Translations under genes and position numbers: made by a program | Source of the DNA: Marinibacterium profundimaris | Lineage (GTDB): Bacteria; Pseudomonadota; Alphaproteobacteria; Rhodobacterales; Rhodobacteraceae | DNA: 64,000 nt | Direction: 5' to 3' | NCBI RefSeq assembly: GCF_002210095.1 | Contig: NZ_AQQR01000003.1 | Coordinates: forward strand, 310,001 to 374,000 | In this document: positions 35,052 to 43,244 of the stretch, one piece after another | Layout: the number at the start of each line of letters is the position of its first letter | Position numbering within the stretch: position 1 is the stretch's first letter | The notes under the pieces: model-generated | What the model was told of the DNA's origin: nothing | Seen by the model: only the letters and a program-made list of their open reading frames with translations | The model's database searches: none

Positions 35052-35067
35052 TATACATAAGTGTATA
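35052..35067. promoter_or_regulatory. TATACA-N4-TGTATA inverted repeat upstream of hutC
   Basis: Perfect 6-base arms with a 4-base spacer lie about 100 bases upstream of hutC, directly before the broken permease gene. Further TATAC half-sites occur near 34970 and 35022. It resembles operators of GntR/UTRA regulators, so HutC autoregulation is possible. Confidence 0.4.
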
Positions 35068-35114
35068 AGAGCAGACAATAGAACCCGATCGTCTCACCAA
35101 TTCTCAAGATAATA

Positions 35115-36041
35115 TTGTGCCGCCTCGCCATGGGGATCCTGACGCTTCTGATCATAAGCGTCTTGATTTTTTCGGCCATCGAACTGTTGCCGGGTGACAT
35201 CGCGACGGAAACGCTTGGCCAATCCGCCACCGAAGAGACCGTCGCTGCGTTCCGCAAGCGCTTCAACCTGAACGGACCGGTTCACATGCGCTACCTGGAA
35301 TGGCTGGGCAATGCGCTTCGGGGCGATTTCGGGGTATCCCTGTCCAATCAGCGGCCGATCTCTGAATTGATCGCCGCGCGCGCCGGCAACACCTTCTTTC
35401 TGGCGGGCTATGCCGCCCTGATCTCGGTGCCGCTGGCCATTGTTCTGGGCATGCTGGCTGCGCTCTACCGCAATTCGATCTTCGACAAATCCGTTTCGGG
35501 CGCCACGCTCGCGGCGATCTCCTTCCCCGAGTTTTTCGTCGCGTACATCCTCGTCCTGCTGTTTTCCGTCATCTTCGGCTGGTTCCCGAGCCTCGCAAAC
35601 GTCGACGTCACGACAAGCCTGGCCGAACGTCTCTACCGGACCTTCCTGCCCGCCCTGACCCTGATCGTCGTGGCGCACATGATGCGGATGACCCGCGCCG
35701 CGATCATTAACCTGCTGGCGCTTCCCTATGTCGAGATGGCGCATCTCAAGGGGATGCGGCGGTGGCGGGTCATAGCGATCCATGCAATGCCGAACGCCAT
35801 CGCGCCCATCGTCAACGTGGTGGCCTTGAACCTCGCCTACCTGTTTGTCGGCGTCGTGCTGGTCGAAGTGGTCTTCGTCTAGCCGGGGCTCGGGCAGCTT
35901 CTGGTGGATGCGGTGTCCAACCGTGACGTGCCCATCGTGCAGGCCGCCTGCCTTATCTTTGCGTCCACGTACATCCTTCTGAACATGGCCGCCGACATCC
36001 TGTCGATCATCGCCAAACCCCGTCTGCTGCACCCGAGGTAA
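35115..36041 (+). pseudogene. Dipeptide/oligopeptide ABC permease (DppB type), nonsense-broken
   Basis: The reading frame encodes a DppB-like inner-membrane permease with about six membrane segments and the EAA-like loop region ALPYVEMAHLKGMRRWRV. An in-frame TAG at 35880-35882 falls where the family has the tyrosine of an F-x-YPGLGQ motif. The same frame then continues with PGLGQLLVDAVSNRDVPIVQ and on to a TAA at 36039-36041, giving the expected full C terminus. A single-base change from TAC or TAT would restore it. The 5' end is also doubtful: the frame is open upstream from 35082 without an ATG, and only TTG 35115 or ATG 35130 could start it. No binding protein, second permease or ATPase genes remain nearby. 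It is a decayed remnant. Confidence 0.85.
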
Positions 36042-36047
36042 CCGCCG

Positions 36048-36694
36048 ATGATGCCGTTCGTTAGAAAACTTGGTGACGCGCCGCAGATGGCGGCCATCAA
36101 CGCCTACGAAAAATCCGGCCTGCCCGAGGCACCAACGCTCTGGATCGAGCTTTCCGGTTCCGAGGCGACCGTGAGCCACGACGCCGAAGTGCTTCAAGAG
36201 CTGGTTCAGGACGCCGGCGCGACACGAATGGACCTCGCTCGGAATGCAGACGCGGCTTCCGCTCTCTGGCGCATCCGGCACTCCGCACTTTATGCGTCCC
36301 GCGCGTTGCGCCCGGGCATAAATGGCCTGTCGACCGATGTCTGCGTTCCGGTCTCCGCCCTGCCGGACTGCATCGAAGGCATCCGCAAGGTTGTCGAGAC
36401 GACCTCGCTCAAGGCGCCGTTGATCGGCCATGTGGCGACGGCAACTTTCACATGGTCCTTCTCTTCGATCCCGAGGATCCCGCGGAAACCGCCGAAGGGC
36501 GCCGCATCAACGCCGCCCTGATCGAGCTGGCCCTGTCGCTTGGCGGCACCAGCACCGGCGAACACGGCGTCGGCCTGGGCAAGAAAGCCAACATGGAAGC
36601 CGAACACGGCACCGCACTGGATTTGATGCGCGATCTGAAACGCTGCATCGACCCCGCGAACATCATGAACCCCGGAAAGATCTTTGATCTTTGA
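36048..36694 (+). pseudogene. FAD-linked oxidase C-terminal fragment, truncated and frameshifted
   Basis: This is the C-terminal part of a GlcD/D-lactate dehydrogenase-type FAD oxidase, about 215 residues out of the usual 450 or more. The FAD-binding N-terminal half is missing. The first frame runs through PLIGHV and should continue GDGNFHMVLLFDP, but one G is missing near 36436. The match therefore moves to the next frame, which encodes MVLLFDPEDPAE and on to the expected TGEHGVGLGK motif and C terminus at 36694. Both truncation and frameshift make it non-functional. It follows the broken permease gene by 6 bases and precedes the broken aminotransferase gene. Confidence 0.85.
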
Positions 36695-36709
36695 CCAGAG
36701 GACACCACG

Positions 36710-37770
36710 ATGAACTCCGACCTGATCCGTCCAGAAATCGCGGCGCTGCCGACCTATAATGCCGGCATGGCCCTGGACAGGTTCCGCGCGCATTACGGTA
36801 TCGACTGCCTGGCCAAGCTGGACAGCAACGAAAATTCCGCGGGCCCCTGCCCCGGTGTCGTCGAGGCGCTCCGCGAAGAAGCATACGGCATCGCGCGTTA
36901 CCCGGACGCAGGCAATGGCGCCCTGCGCGAGGAACTGGCCGCCGCGACCGGCTCGGCCGCCGTCAGGGTCATCATCGGGAACGGGTCGGAAGACCTCATC
37001 GGGGCGGTGTTTCGCACCGTTCTGCGCCCGGGCGATCAAGTCGTCACGATCTGGCCCAGCTTCGGCCTGCATGAATTCGGCGCCCTTGCCATGGGCGCGC
37101 ATGTCACCAAGGTGCCGTTCAACGACGATTGGACCTTTCCGCTCCAGGGCATGATCGGTGCCATGGCGGACGAGGCGCCGCGCGTGCTGATCCTTTCCTC
37201 TCCCAGCAATCCCGCAGGCCCCGCGATCTCGGCGGCAGAGTTCGACGCCCTGCTGACCGCCACACCGGCCGGGACGCTCGTCGTGTTCGACGAAGCCTAT
37301 CTGGAGTATCTCGATACCGCCGCCCGGTTCGACGCAATGGCGCGGCTGGCCGCCGGTCACAACCCCTGGCTCATCCTTCGCACCTTCTCCAAGGCCTATG
37401 GCCTGGCCGGGATCAGGATTGGCCATGGTATCGGCTGCTGCCCGGATCTGGTTGCCCAGATGATGAAAACGCGCAATCCCTTTGGCGTCAACGCGCTGGC
37501 GGTTGCCGCCGCGCGGGCCGCGATGCGCGATACCGACCACCTTGCCCATTCGGTGAAACTTGCCGCCGACGGACGCGCACGGATGGCCAGGTCTCTGGCT
37601 GAGGCAGGTTATGCCTGCGCACCGACCCAAACCAACTTCGTGTTCTTTGACACGGATTAGTTGGCGACCGACTTCGCAGAGGCGCTCAGGCACAAGGGCG
37701 TACTGATCAAGCCCTGGCCAGAAGCCCCCTACACAAGCTGGGCACGGGCCACCGTCGGTACGGCGGAAGC
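36710..37770 (+). pseudogene. Histidinol-phosphate aminotransferase-like gene, nonsense codon and lost 3' end
   Basis: The frame encodes a fold-type I PLP aminotransferase of the HisC family, with KLDSNENSAGP near the start, SSPSNPAG, a FDEAYLEY motif and the PLP lysine in RTFSKAYGLAG. After TNFVFFDTD a TAG at 37658-37660 interrupts it. The same frame continues LATDFAEAL, GVLIKPW and TSWARATVGTAE, as expected for the family end. Near 37770 the similarity stops and the DNA becomes the end of a hutD remnant on the other strand. The gene therefore carries a nonsense change and a deletion. As hut genes lie nearby, it was perhaps once an accessory catabolic transaminase. The short 316-residue product before the stop lacks the C-terminal small domain. 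Confidence 0.82.
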
Positions 37771-37772
37771 CC

Positions 37773-37871
37773 CCCGACGGCCTCGGTGTCGCGCAGCACT
37801 TCGTGGTTGACGCCGCCACCGTTCTTCCAAGACGCCGTCGTGAAGTCTTCAGGCCTTACGATATGGAACAT
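37773..37871 (-). pseudogene. hutD remnant, N-terminal 33 codons
   Basis: On the minus strand an ATG at 37871 begins a short match to the HutD family, with the RPEDF, SWKNGGGV and EVLRD hallmarks. After about 33 codons the match ends abruptly at the junction with the aminotransferase remnant near 37770. Complete HutD proteins are about 190 residues. The fragment shows that the intact locus, or an ancestor, carried hutD beside the other hut genes and lost it by deletion. Confidence 0.75.
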
Positions 37872-37969
37872 TGCGTTGCGCTCCTGTCTTTTGGGCGTCC
37901 GCTTCGGCGCCGAAACGGAGACGAGATCGTGTCGAACGGCCCGGCCCTCCAGGGAACCGGGCCACGCCA

Positions 37970-39400
37970 TCAGGTTTCCGGCGGAGGGGTCGCCGCGGGC
38001 GCGCCCATGCTCATGGCAACTTCAGGACCGCCATATCCCCGGACCATCTCATCCTGATCGGCAAAGGCGCGATCATTCGTTTCCGCCGGATCGCAGATCG
38101 CGCGGAGCTCGGCGGAGAGGTCCGCCAGTATCGCCTCGCAGGCCGGATCAGCGGCGCGGCTGGTCGTCTCCTCGGGATCGGCCTCAAGGTCGAAAAGTTC
38201 CGGCTCGAACCCTTGGTAGTGGATGAGCTTCCACCGCCCCTTGCGCAACATGAAAGCGCCCGTCACGGCGCCGACGGCGTGGTACTCGGAAAACACCACG
38301 CGGTCCGGCTCCTGCTCCTGCGTGGCGATGTCGAAAAGGTCTCGTCCCGGGCGATCACCCTCCAGCACCGCTCCGAAATGGTCGAGGATGGTCTGCGACA
38401 CATCAAGCAGGCTCACCGGAGTGGCGCAGGTACCGGGTGCGATGCCCGGCCCGGCGACGATCAATGGCACGGCGACAGATTCCTCGTAGAGGTTCCCCTT
38501 GCCCCACAGGCCGCGCGCCCCGACGTTGTCCCCGTGGTCCGAGCTGTAGATCACGGTGGTGTCCTCAAGCTGACCATTGGCCTCGAGCGCATCCATCAGG
38601 CGGCCGATATTGTCGTCGAGGAACGTGCAGAGCGCGAAATAGCAGGCCGCAGCCAGCTTGCGCTCGTCGTGATCCTTGAACCCGCTGTCGGCGACCATCG
38701 CAGCATTCTGCTTCTGGATCCAGGGATGGTTTTCGAACCCGTCCATCGTATGAAGCTTGAACGGCGGCAGATCGTCCAGCGGATACATGTCCAGGTATTC
38801 CTGCGGGACGATCAGCGGGAAATGCGGCGCGACGAGGCCCACATAGAGACACCACGGATCGGAGCTTGTGGCCGCGTCCTTCAGCCAGTCCTCGGTTCGG
38901 CTGACAACGGCCTTGTCGTAGCGCGTGTAATTGCTGTCGCCCGGTCCGATGTAGGACCCCAGCATCCTCGTATCCGTGCGCACCCGCTCCTCCTCGCGCC
39001 GGAGCGAGCCCCAGACCATACCGACCCCGTCCGCCACCTGCATCGGGATATGCACGACATCGAAGCCTGCCGGATCCTCGTTGCTGCGGTAGTGCAGTTT
39101 GCCGATGGATTCGACACGGATGCCCTTGTCCTGCAGCGCGTGCCCCAGCCGCGCGGCTTGCCCGCGTAGGGCATCGCGTTGTCCCACAGCCGAATGTCAT
39201 GCACACACCGCCCCGAGGCGAGCGACGCGCGGGGCGGGCGCGCAAATCGGACAGGGCGTATAGGCATCCATAAAGCGGATCCCGCGCGCGGCCAGCTTGT
39301 CGAGGTTCGGGGTCTTCACCATCCGATGCCCGGCGCAGGACAAGGCCCGTGACTGGTGTTCGTCGGACAGGATAAAAAGCAGGTTCCTGGACCGGTTCAA
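37970..39400 (-). pseudogene. Sulfatase (arylsulfatase/choline-sulfatase-like), two frameshifts
   Basis: The N-terminal frame starts at TTG 39400 and encodes ILSDEHQSRAL, NLDKLAARGIRF and the catalytic CPICAPA motif. An extra G/C in the run at 39231-39234 then shifts the frame, and a stop follows at 39197. Similarity continues in a second frame (RASLASGRCVHD and on to KPRGWG) and, after a missing base near 39143-39148, in a third (HALQDKGIRVESIGKLHY) that runs intact to the family-like C terminus at 37970. Together the pieces give an almost full sulfatase of about 475 residues. As read, no active enzyme can be made. The start overlaps the stop of the MarR regulator gene, suggesting that they were one operon. 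Confidence 0.85.
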
Positions 39401-39891
39401 TCGACATTTCCTTTCGGGAGTTCGGTGGCTTCGGCGGCGTGGCTGAGCTTCGAAAGCGCGGAACGGATGACCCGGCGTTCCTCGGGCGCGAGCGCTTGCA
39501 TGAGGTGATCGTTCCGAGCTTCCAGAACCGGAGCCAGGCGCTCGTGCACAGCGCGGCCCGCATCTGTAAGCGACACCCGCAGTTGACGGCCATCGGTGGG
39601 AAGATCCGTGACACTCAGCAGGCCGCGTTCCTGCAACTGATTGACTGTCTTGGAGAATTGACTCTTGTCAAAACCCAGTACCTTGCGCAGCGCGGTGGAT
39701 CCCTCCGGCGCTCCCAATCCGAGCACGCGCACGATACGCCATTGCGGCAGCGTCAGATCACCGTGACGGGCGATCAGCGCACGGCCCTGGGCGTCGATTT
39801 TCATTGCCAGCTGATGGATCAGCAGGCTCAGAGGAAGCCCTGACCGAAAATCGGCGGTCTCGGTGTCCTGGTCCAGTTTGCCCTGAGGCAT
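39397..39891 (-). CDS. MarR-family transcriptional regulator
   Basis: The 164-residue protein has the MarR winged-helix layout: a helical dimerisation region, then LTLPQWRIVRVL and the recognition segment STALRKVLGFDKSQFSKTV. The wing contains the usual D-x-R (PTDGRQLRVSLT). AAGGAG lies 7 bases before the ATG at 39891, a strong ribosome site. Its stop overlaps the TTG start of the broken sulfatase gene, so it probably regulated that gene. It appears intact even though its partner has decayed. The ligand is unknown. Confidence 0.88.
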   Translation of the reverse strand: MPQGKLDQDTETADFRSGLPLSLLIHQLAMKIDAQGRALIARHGDLTLPQWRIVRVLGLGAPEGSTALRKVLGFDKSQFSKTVNQLQERGLLSVTDLPTDGRQLRVSLTDAGRAVHERLAPVLEARNDHLMQALAPEERRVIRSALSKLSHAAEATELPKGNVD

Positions 39892-40202
39892 GTCGCAACT
39901 CCTTCGGCGCTCTCGCCTCCTTCTTTTTGGTGGACATGTCGACGAAAATTCCCTGCCGAGAACGGCGGACACTCCATCGCCTGATCGTGTGGGCGGTGTC
40001 AGACAAGTTCGAACGGGGTAATCCCCCGCAAAAATGGAGGGATGACCCTGAACCCTTGAAAGCCCGCTGGAGAGACTGGAACGGAGATTGCCGCATAGAC
40101 GCGTCAGAACATGCGTCTCCGAACTCGGAGCACATGCGCAAGCGACGCAAAAGGCCGCAAAAATCAGAAGGGAAGAGGACACCTGGGCCGAGACCCAGCG
40201 TG
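39892..40202. other. Intergenic region between MarR regulator and tRNA-Ser
   Basis: No gene is convincing in these 311 bases; the open frames on both strands lack similarity and ribosome sites. The left end should hold the promoter of the regulator gene, and the right end is downstream of the tRNA. Confidence 0.45.
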
Positions 40203-40293
40203 TGGCGGGGAGACAGGGATTCGAACCCTGGGATGGCTCTCACCATCAACGGTTTTCAAGACCGCCGCATTCGACCACTCTGCCACCTCCCCG
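40203..40293 (-). tRNA. tRNA-Ser (anticodon UGA)
   Basis: The minus strand folds as a class II tRNA of 91 bases including an encoded CCA. The acceptor stem CGGGGAG pairs with CTCCCCG. The anticodon loop CTTGAAA reads UGA, a long variable arm follows, and the T loop is TTCGAAT. The D arm has the AGAGTGGTCGAATGC form usual for tRNA-Ser. Confidence 0.95.
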
Positions 40294-40539
40294 GACCGGC
40301 GTCCGGTGCCGGGGGGTTTAGCCGCTGTGACGCCGACAGGCAAGGGATCAGACCACCCCGGACCGCCCCCGCGAACGGCACGAGCGCCACACAGGGCGCG
40401 GAGAATTCTCAGGCGTGATTCGCGAGAGCCTTTTCAGATCCCTCCGCGCCATGTATCCTTGCCGAAACCCCAATCCGGGCGCCACGATCCGGGCGGGGAA
40501 GGAGCGCGACAACAGCGCCGATACGGGCAAAGGCAGAGC

Positions 40540-41418
40540 ATGATGGATCTCACCACCAAGGCCGCGGGCATGGCCCGTGCATTTGCAATCGGGGCCGCCG
40601 GTCTGGGCCTCGCCGGGTGCTCGGAGTTCCCGAGCCTCAACCTCGTCAACGACTCGGCCAAGGCCGCGCAGGGCCAGACGCAGACCGAAACCACGCTGAT
40701 AGAACGCGACGTCGAGGCGCCCGAGGTCTTCTCGGTCACCGAATCCGGGCTTTGGGACGGGCGGCCGTCCCTTGGCGGCGTCTGGGTCGCGCATCCCGAT
40801 GTGGGCGAGCCGGAGCGCGTGATCATCCGCAACACCTCCAACGGCAAGTTCGTCATCGGCGCGCTCTTCCGCCGGGAACGGGACATTCCCGGTCCGCGGC
40901 TGCAGGCGTCCTCGGATGCCGCCGCCGCGCTTGGCATGCTGGCCGGCGCACCGGTGGAGCTGAACGTCACCGCCCTGCGCCGGGAGGAGGCCACACCCGA
41001 TCCGCTGACCGAAGAAGTCGTCGAGGCCGAGGAGCTGGCCGCCGTTGCCGCCGTCGAGGCGACCGAGCTGGACGCGGTCGCGGCGCTGGAGGCCGGCGAA
41101 GAGACGCCGAGCGCGGCCGCGCCGGAAACCGTGATTGCCGTAGCGGCGCCTGCCACTGCGACACCAGCGGCTGTGGCCTCCAACCTGGACAAACCCTATA
41201 TCCAGATCGGTATCTTCTCGGTCGAGGCCAATGCCAACCGCGCTGCAGACACGATGCGGGGCGACGGGCTTGTGCCGACGGTTTACAAAGAGGAAGCGAA
41301 CGGGAAAACATTTTGGCGAGTCGTCGTCGGCCCGGCCGCCACGCGGTCGGAGCGCTCGGCGCTGATGAAGCAGATCAAGAACACCGGGTTCACGGACGCC
41401 TACGCCGTGAACGACTAA
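40540..41418 (+). CDS. SPOR-domain lipoprotein
   Basis: The 292-residue protein has a lipoprotein signal with lipobox LGLAGC (Cys27) and a C-terminal SPOR domain (about 216-292) that binds denuded peptidoglycan. Between them is a long Ala/Glu/Thr-rich linker (about 150-215) likely to be disordered. In alphaproteobacteria such lipoproteins are found next to a D-Ala-D-Ala carboxypeptidase gene, as here with a 15-base gap, and resemble RlpA-type septal proteins without the double-psi barrel. Two adjacent ATGs at 40540 and 40543 are possible starts. Role in cell-wall remodelling at division sites is inferred from the SPOR domain. Confidence 0.85.
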   Translation: MMDLTTKAAGMARAFAIGAAGLGLAGCSEFPSLNLVNDSAKAAQGQTQTETTLIERDVEAPEVFSVTESGLWDGRPSLGGVWVAHPDVGEPERVIIRNTSNGKFVIGALFRRERDIPGPRLQASSDAAAALGMLAGAPVELNVTALRREEATPDPLTEEVVEAEELAAVAAVEATELDAVAALEAGEETPSAAAPETVIAVAAPATATPAAVASNLDKPYIQIGIFSVEANANRAADTMRGDGLVPTVYKEEANGKTFWRVVVGPAATRSERSALMKQIKNTGFTDAYAVND

Positions 41419-41433
41419 CGAAAGGACTTCGCC

Positions 41434-42591
41434 TTGCGCCTTCTCTCGGTCCTGGCCGCCTGCCTTCTCTGCCTGGCCGCCCTGCCCGCCCAGGCCTTCG
41501 ACACCTCCGCCCGCGCGGCCTATGTGCTCGACCAGACGACAGGCACCGTGCTGCTGTCGAAGAACGCGGACGAGCCCCTGCCGCCGGCGTCGATGTCGAA
41601 GCTGATGACGCTTTACGTCACCTTCGAGGCGATCCGCGACGGGCGTCTGGGCCTGGACGAACGCCTGCCCGTGTCGGAACACGCGATGAGCTACAAGGGC
41701 TCGACCATGTTCCTGGACACCACCGACCGGGTCCGGGTCGAGGACCTGCTGCGCGGCGTGATCGTCAATTCCGGCAATGATGCCTGCGTCGTGCTGGCCG
41801 AGGCGCTCAGCCCCGACGGGACCGAGGCCGGCTTTGCCCGCTTCATGACCACCCGCGCGCGGCAAATGGGGATGGACAATTCCACCTTCATGAACTCGAA
41901 CGGCTGGCCGCAGGCCGGGCACCGGATGTCGGTCAAGGACCTGGCCATCGTGGCGCAGCGCATCATCGAGGATTTCCCCGAATTCTACCCGATGTTCGCC
42001 GAGACCGAGTTCGCCTTCGACGGCCGCGCGCCGCAGAACATCCGCAACCGCAACCCGCTGCTCAGCCTCGACATCGGCGCTGACGGGCTCAAGACCGGCC
42101 ACACCCAGGAAGCCGGCTATGGCCTCGTGGGGTCTGCCCGGCAGGGCGACCGCCGCGTCATCTTCGTGATCACCGGGCTCGACAGCGAACGCGCCCGCGC
42201 CGAGGAATCCGAGGCCATCGTGAACTGGTCCTTCCGCCATTTCGCCGAGAAGACCATTGCCAAGCAGGGCGTGCCCGTGGAACGGGCCGAGGTCTGGATG
42301 GGCGGCGCCCCCTCGGTCGGTCTCGTGCCGAACGAGGACTGGACCGTGCTGCTGCCGATCCTGCAAAGCGGCGACCTGGAGGGCGAAGTCGTCTATGTCG
42401 GCCCCGTCGACGCCCCCGTCGAGAAGGGCCAGCAGCTGGCCGAACTGGTGGTCCGCCCCGACGGCCTGCCCGAAATGACCCTGCCGCTGGTGGCCGATGC
42501 GGATGTGCCCTCGGGCGGGTTCATGGTCCGCGTCACCGCCGCGGCCAATGCATTGATCAAGAAATGGCTCAGCCCCGACGCCGCGACCTGA
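41434..42591 (+). CDS. D-alanyl-D-alanine carboxypeptidase (PBP5/6, DacF-like)
   Basis: The 385-residue protein has a signal peptide ending AQA and the three penicillin-binding motifs: S53-M-S-K56, S113-G-N115 and K220-T-G. A C-terminal beta-rich PBP5 domain and a possible amphipathic anchor (ALIKKWLS) end the protein. It trims the terminal D-Ala of peptidoglycan pentapeptides in the periplasm. The start is TTG at 41434, preceded by AAAGGA; it places the signal peptide correctly. Its 3' end overlaps the tmk gene by 28 bases. Confidence 0.92.
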   Translation: MRLLSVLAACLLCLAALPAQAFDTSARAAYVLDQTTGTVLLSKNADEPLPPASMSKLMTLYVTFEAIRDGRLGLDERLPVSEHAMSYKGSTMFLDTTDRVRVEDLLRGVIVNSGNDACVVLAEALSPDGTEAGFARFMTTRARQMGMDNSTFMNSNGWPQAGHRMSVKDLAIVAQRIIEDFPEFYPMFAETEFAFDGRAPQNIRNRNPLLSLDIGADGLKTGHTQEAGYGLVGSARQGDRRVIFVITGLDSERARAEESEAIVNWSFRHFAEKTIAKQGVPVERAEVWMGGAPSVGLVPNEDWTVLLPILQSGDLEGEVVYVGPVDAPVEKGQQLAELVVRPDGLPEMTLPLVADADVPSGGFMVRVTAAANALIKKWLSPDAAT

Positions 42592-43226
42592 AACGGTCCG
42601 GGCTTTTCGTCACCTTCGAAGGGATAGACGGCTCCGGCAAATCGACCCAGGCGCGCCTGCTGGCCGAGGCCTTGCGCGCGCGCGGCCACCAGGTCGTGCT
42701 GACGCGCGAACCGGGCGGATCGCCCGGCGCCGAGGAGATCCGCGCGCTTGTGCTGGAAGGCGATCCGGACCGCTGGTCGGCCGAGACCGAGCTGCTTCTG
42801 TTCACCGCCGCGCGACGCGACCACATGGAACGCACGATCTGGCCCGCGCTGAAGGCCGGCGCCGTGGTGATCTGCGACCGCTTCGCCGACAGCACGCGCA
42901 TGTACCAGGGCCTGTCACGCGGACAGCTGCGCCCGATGGTCGACAAGCTGCACGACATGATGATCGGGGACGAACCCGACGTGACCCTGCTGATCGACAT
43001 GGATCCCGAAACCGGCCTGTCGCGCGCCCGCGGGCGCCGGGGCCACGAGGAACGGTTCGAGGATTTCGGGCTGGACCTGCAGACCCGTATGCGCGAAGGC
43101 TTCCTTGACCTCGCCGCCGAATTCCCGACCCGGTTCCGCGTCGTCGACGGCAACCGCGCCGAAGAGACGGTCGCCGCCGAGATCCGCGGCCTGATCGCCC
43201 CGGAACTGGCGCCGGATCCCGCCTGA
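42564..43226 (+). CDS. tmk: Thymidylate kinase
   Basis: The 220-residue protein has the P-loop GIDGSGKST, the REPGGSPGAEEIR segment, the DRF motif (CDRFADSTRMYQG) and a LID-like RARGRRGHEERFE region. It phosphorylates dTMP to dTDP. The ATG at 42564 lies within the end of the carboxypeptidase gene. The first dozen residues are a basic extension, so a start nearer to FVTFEG is possible. It is followed after 18 bases by holB, a usual tmk-holB-tatD order in alphaproteobacteria. Confidence 0.95.
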   Translation: MAQPRRRDLKRSGLFVTFEGIDGSGKSTQARLLAEALRARGHQVVLTREPGGSPGAEEIRALVLEGDPDRWSAETELLLFTAARRDHMERTIWPALKAGAVVICDRFADSTRMYQGLSRGQLRPMVDKLHDMMIGDEPDVTLLIDMDPETGLSRARGRRGHEERFEDFGLDLQTRMREGFLDLAAEFPTRFRVVDGNRAEETVAAEIRGLIAPELAPDPA

Positions 43227-43244
43227 ACCCGATATGGGCCCGAC

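Noticed and set aside
37970-39187. The long sulfatase frame as an intact separate enzyme
   Set aside because: It lacks the N-terminal metal and formylglycine motifs, which are found in two other frames directly upstream, so it is part of a broken gene.
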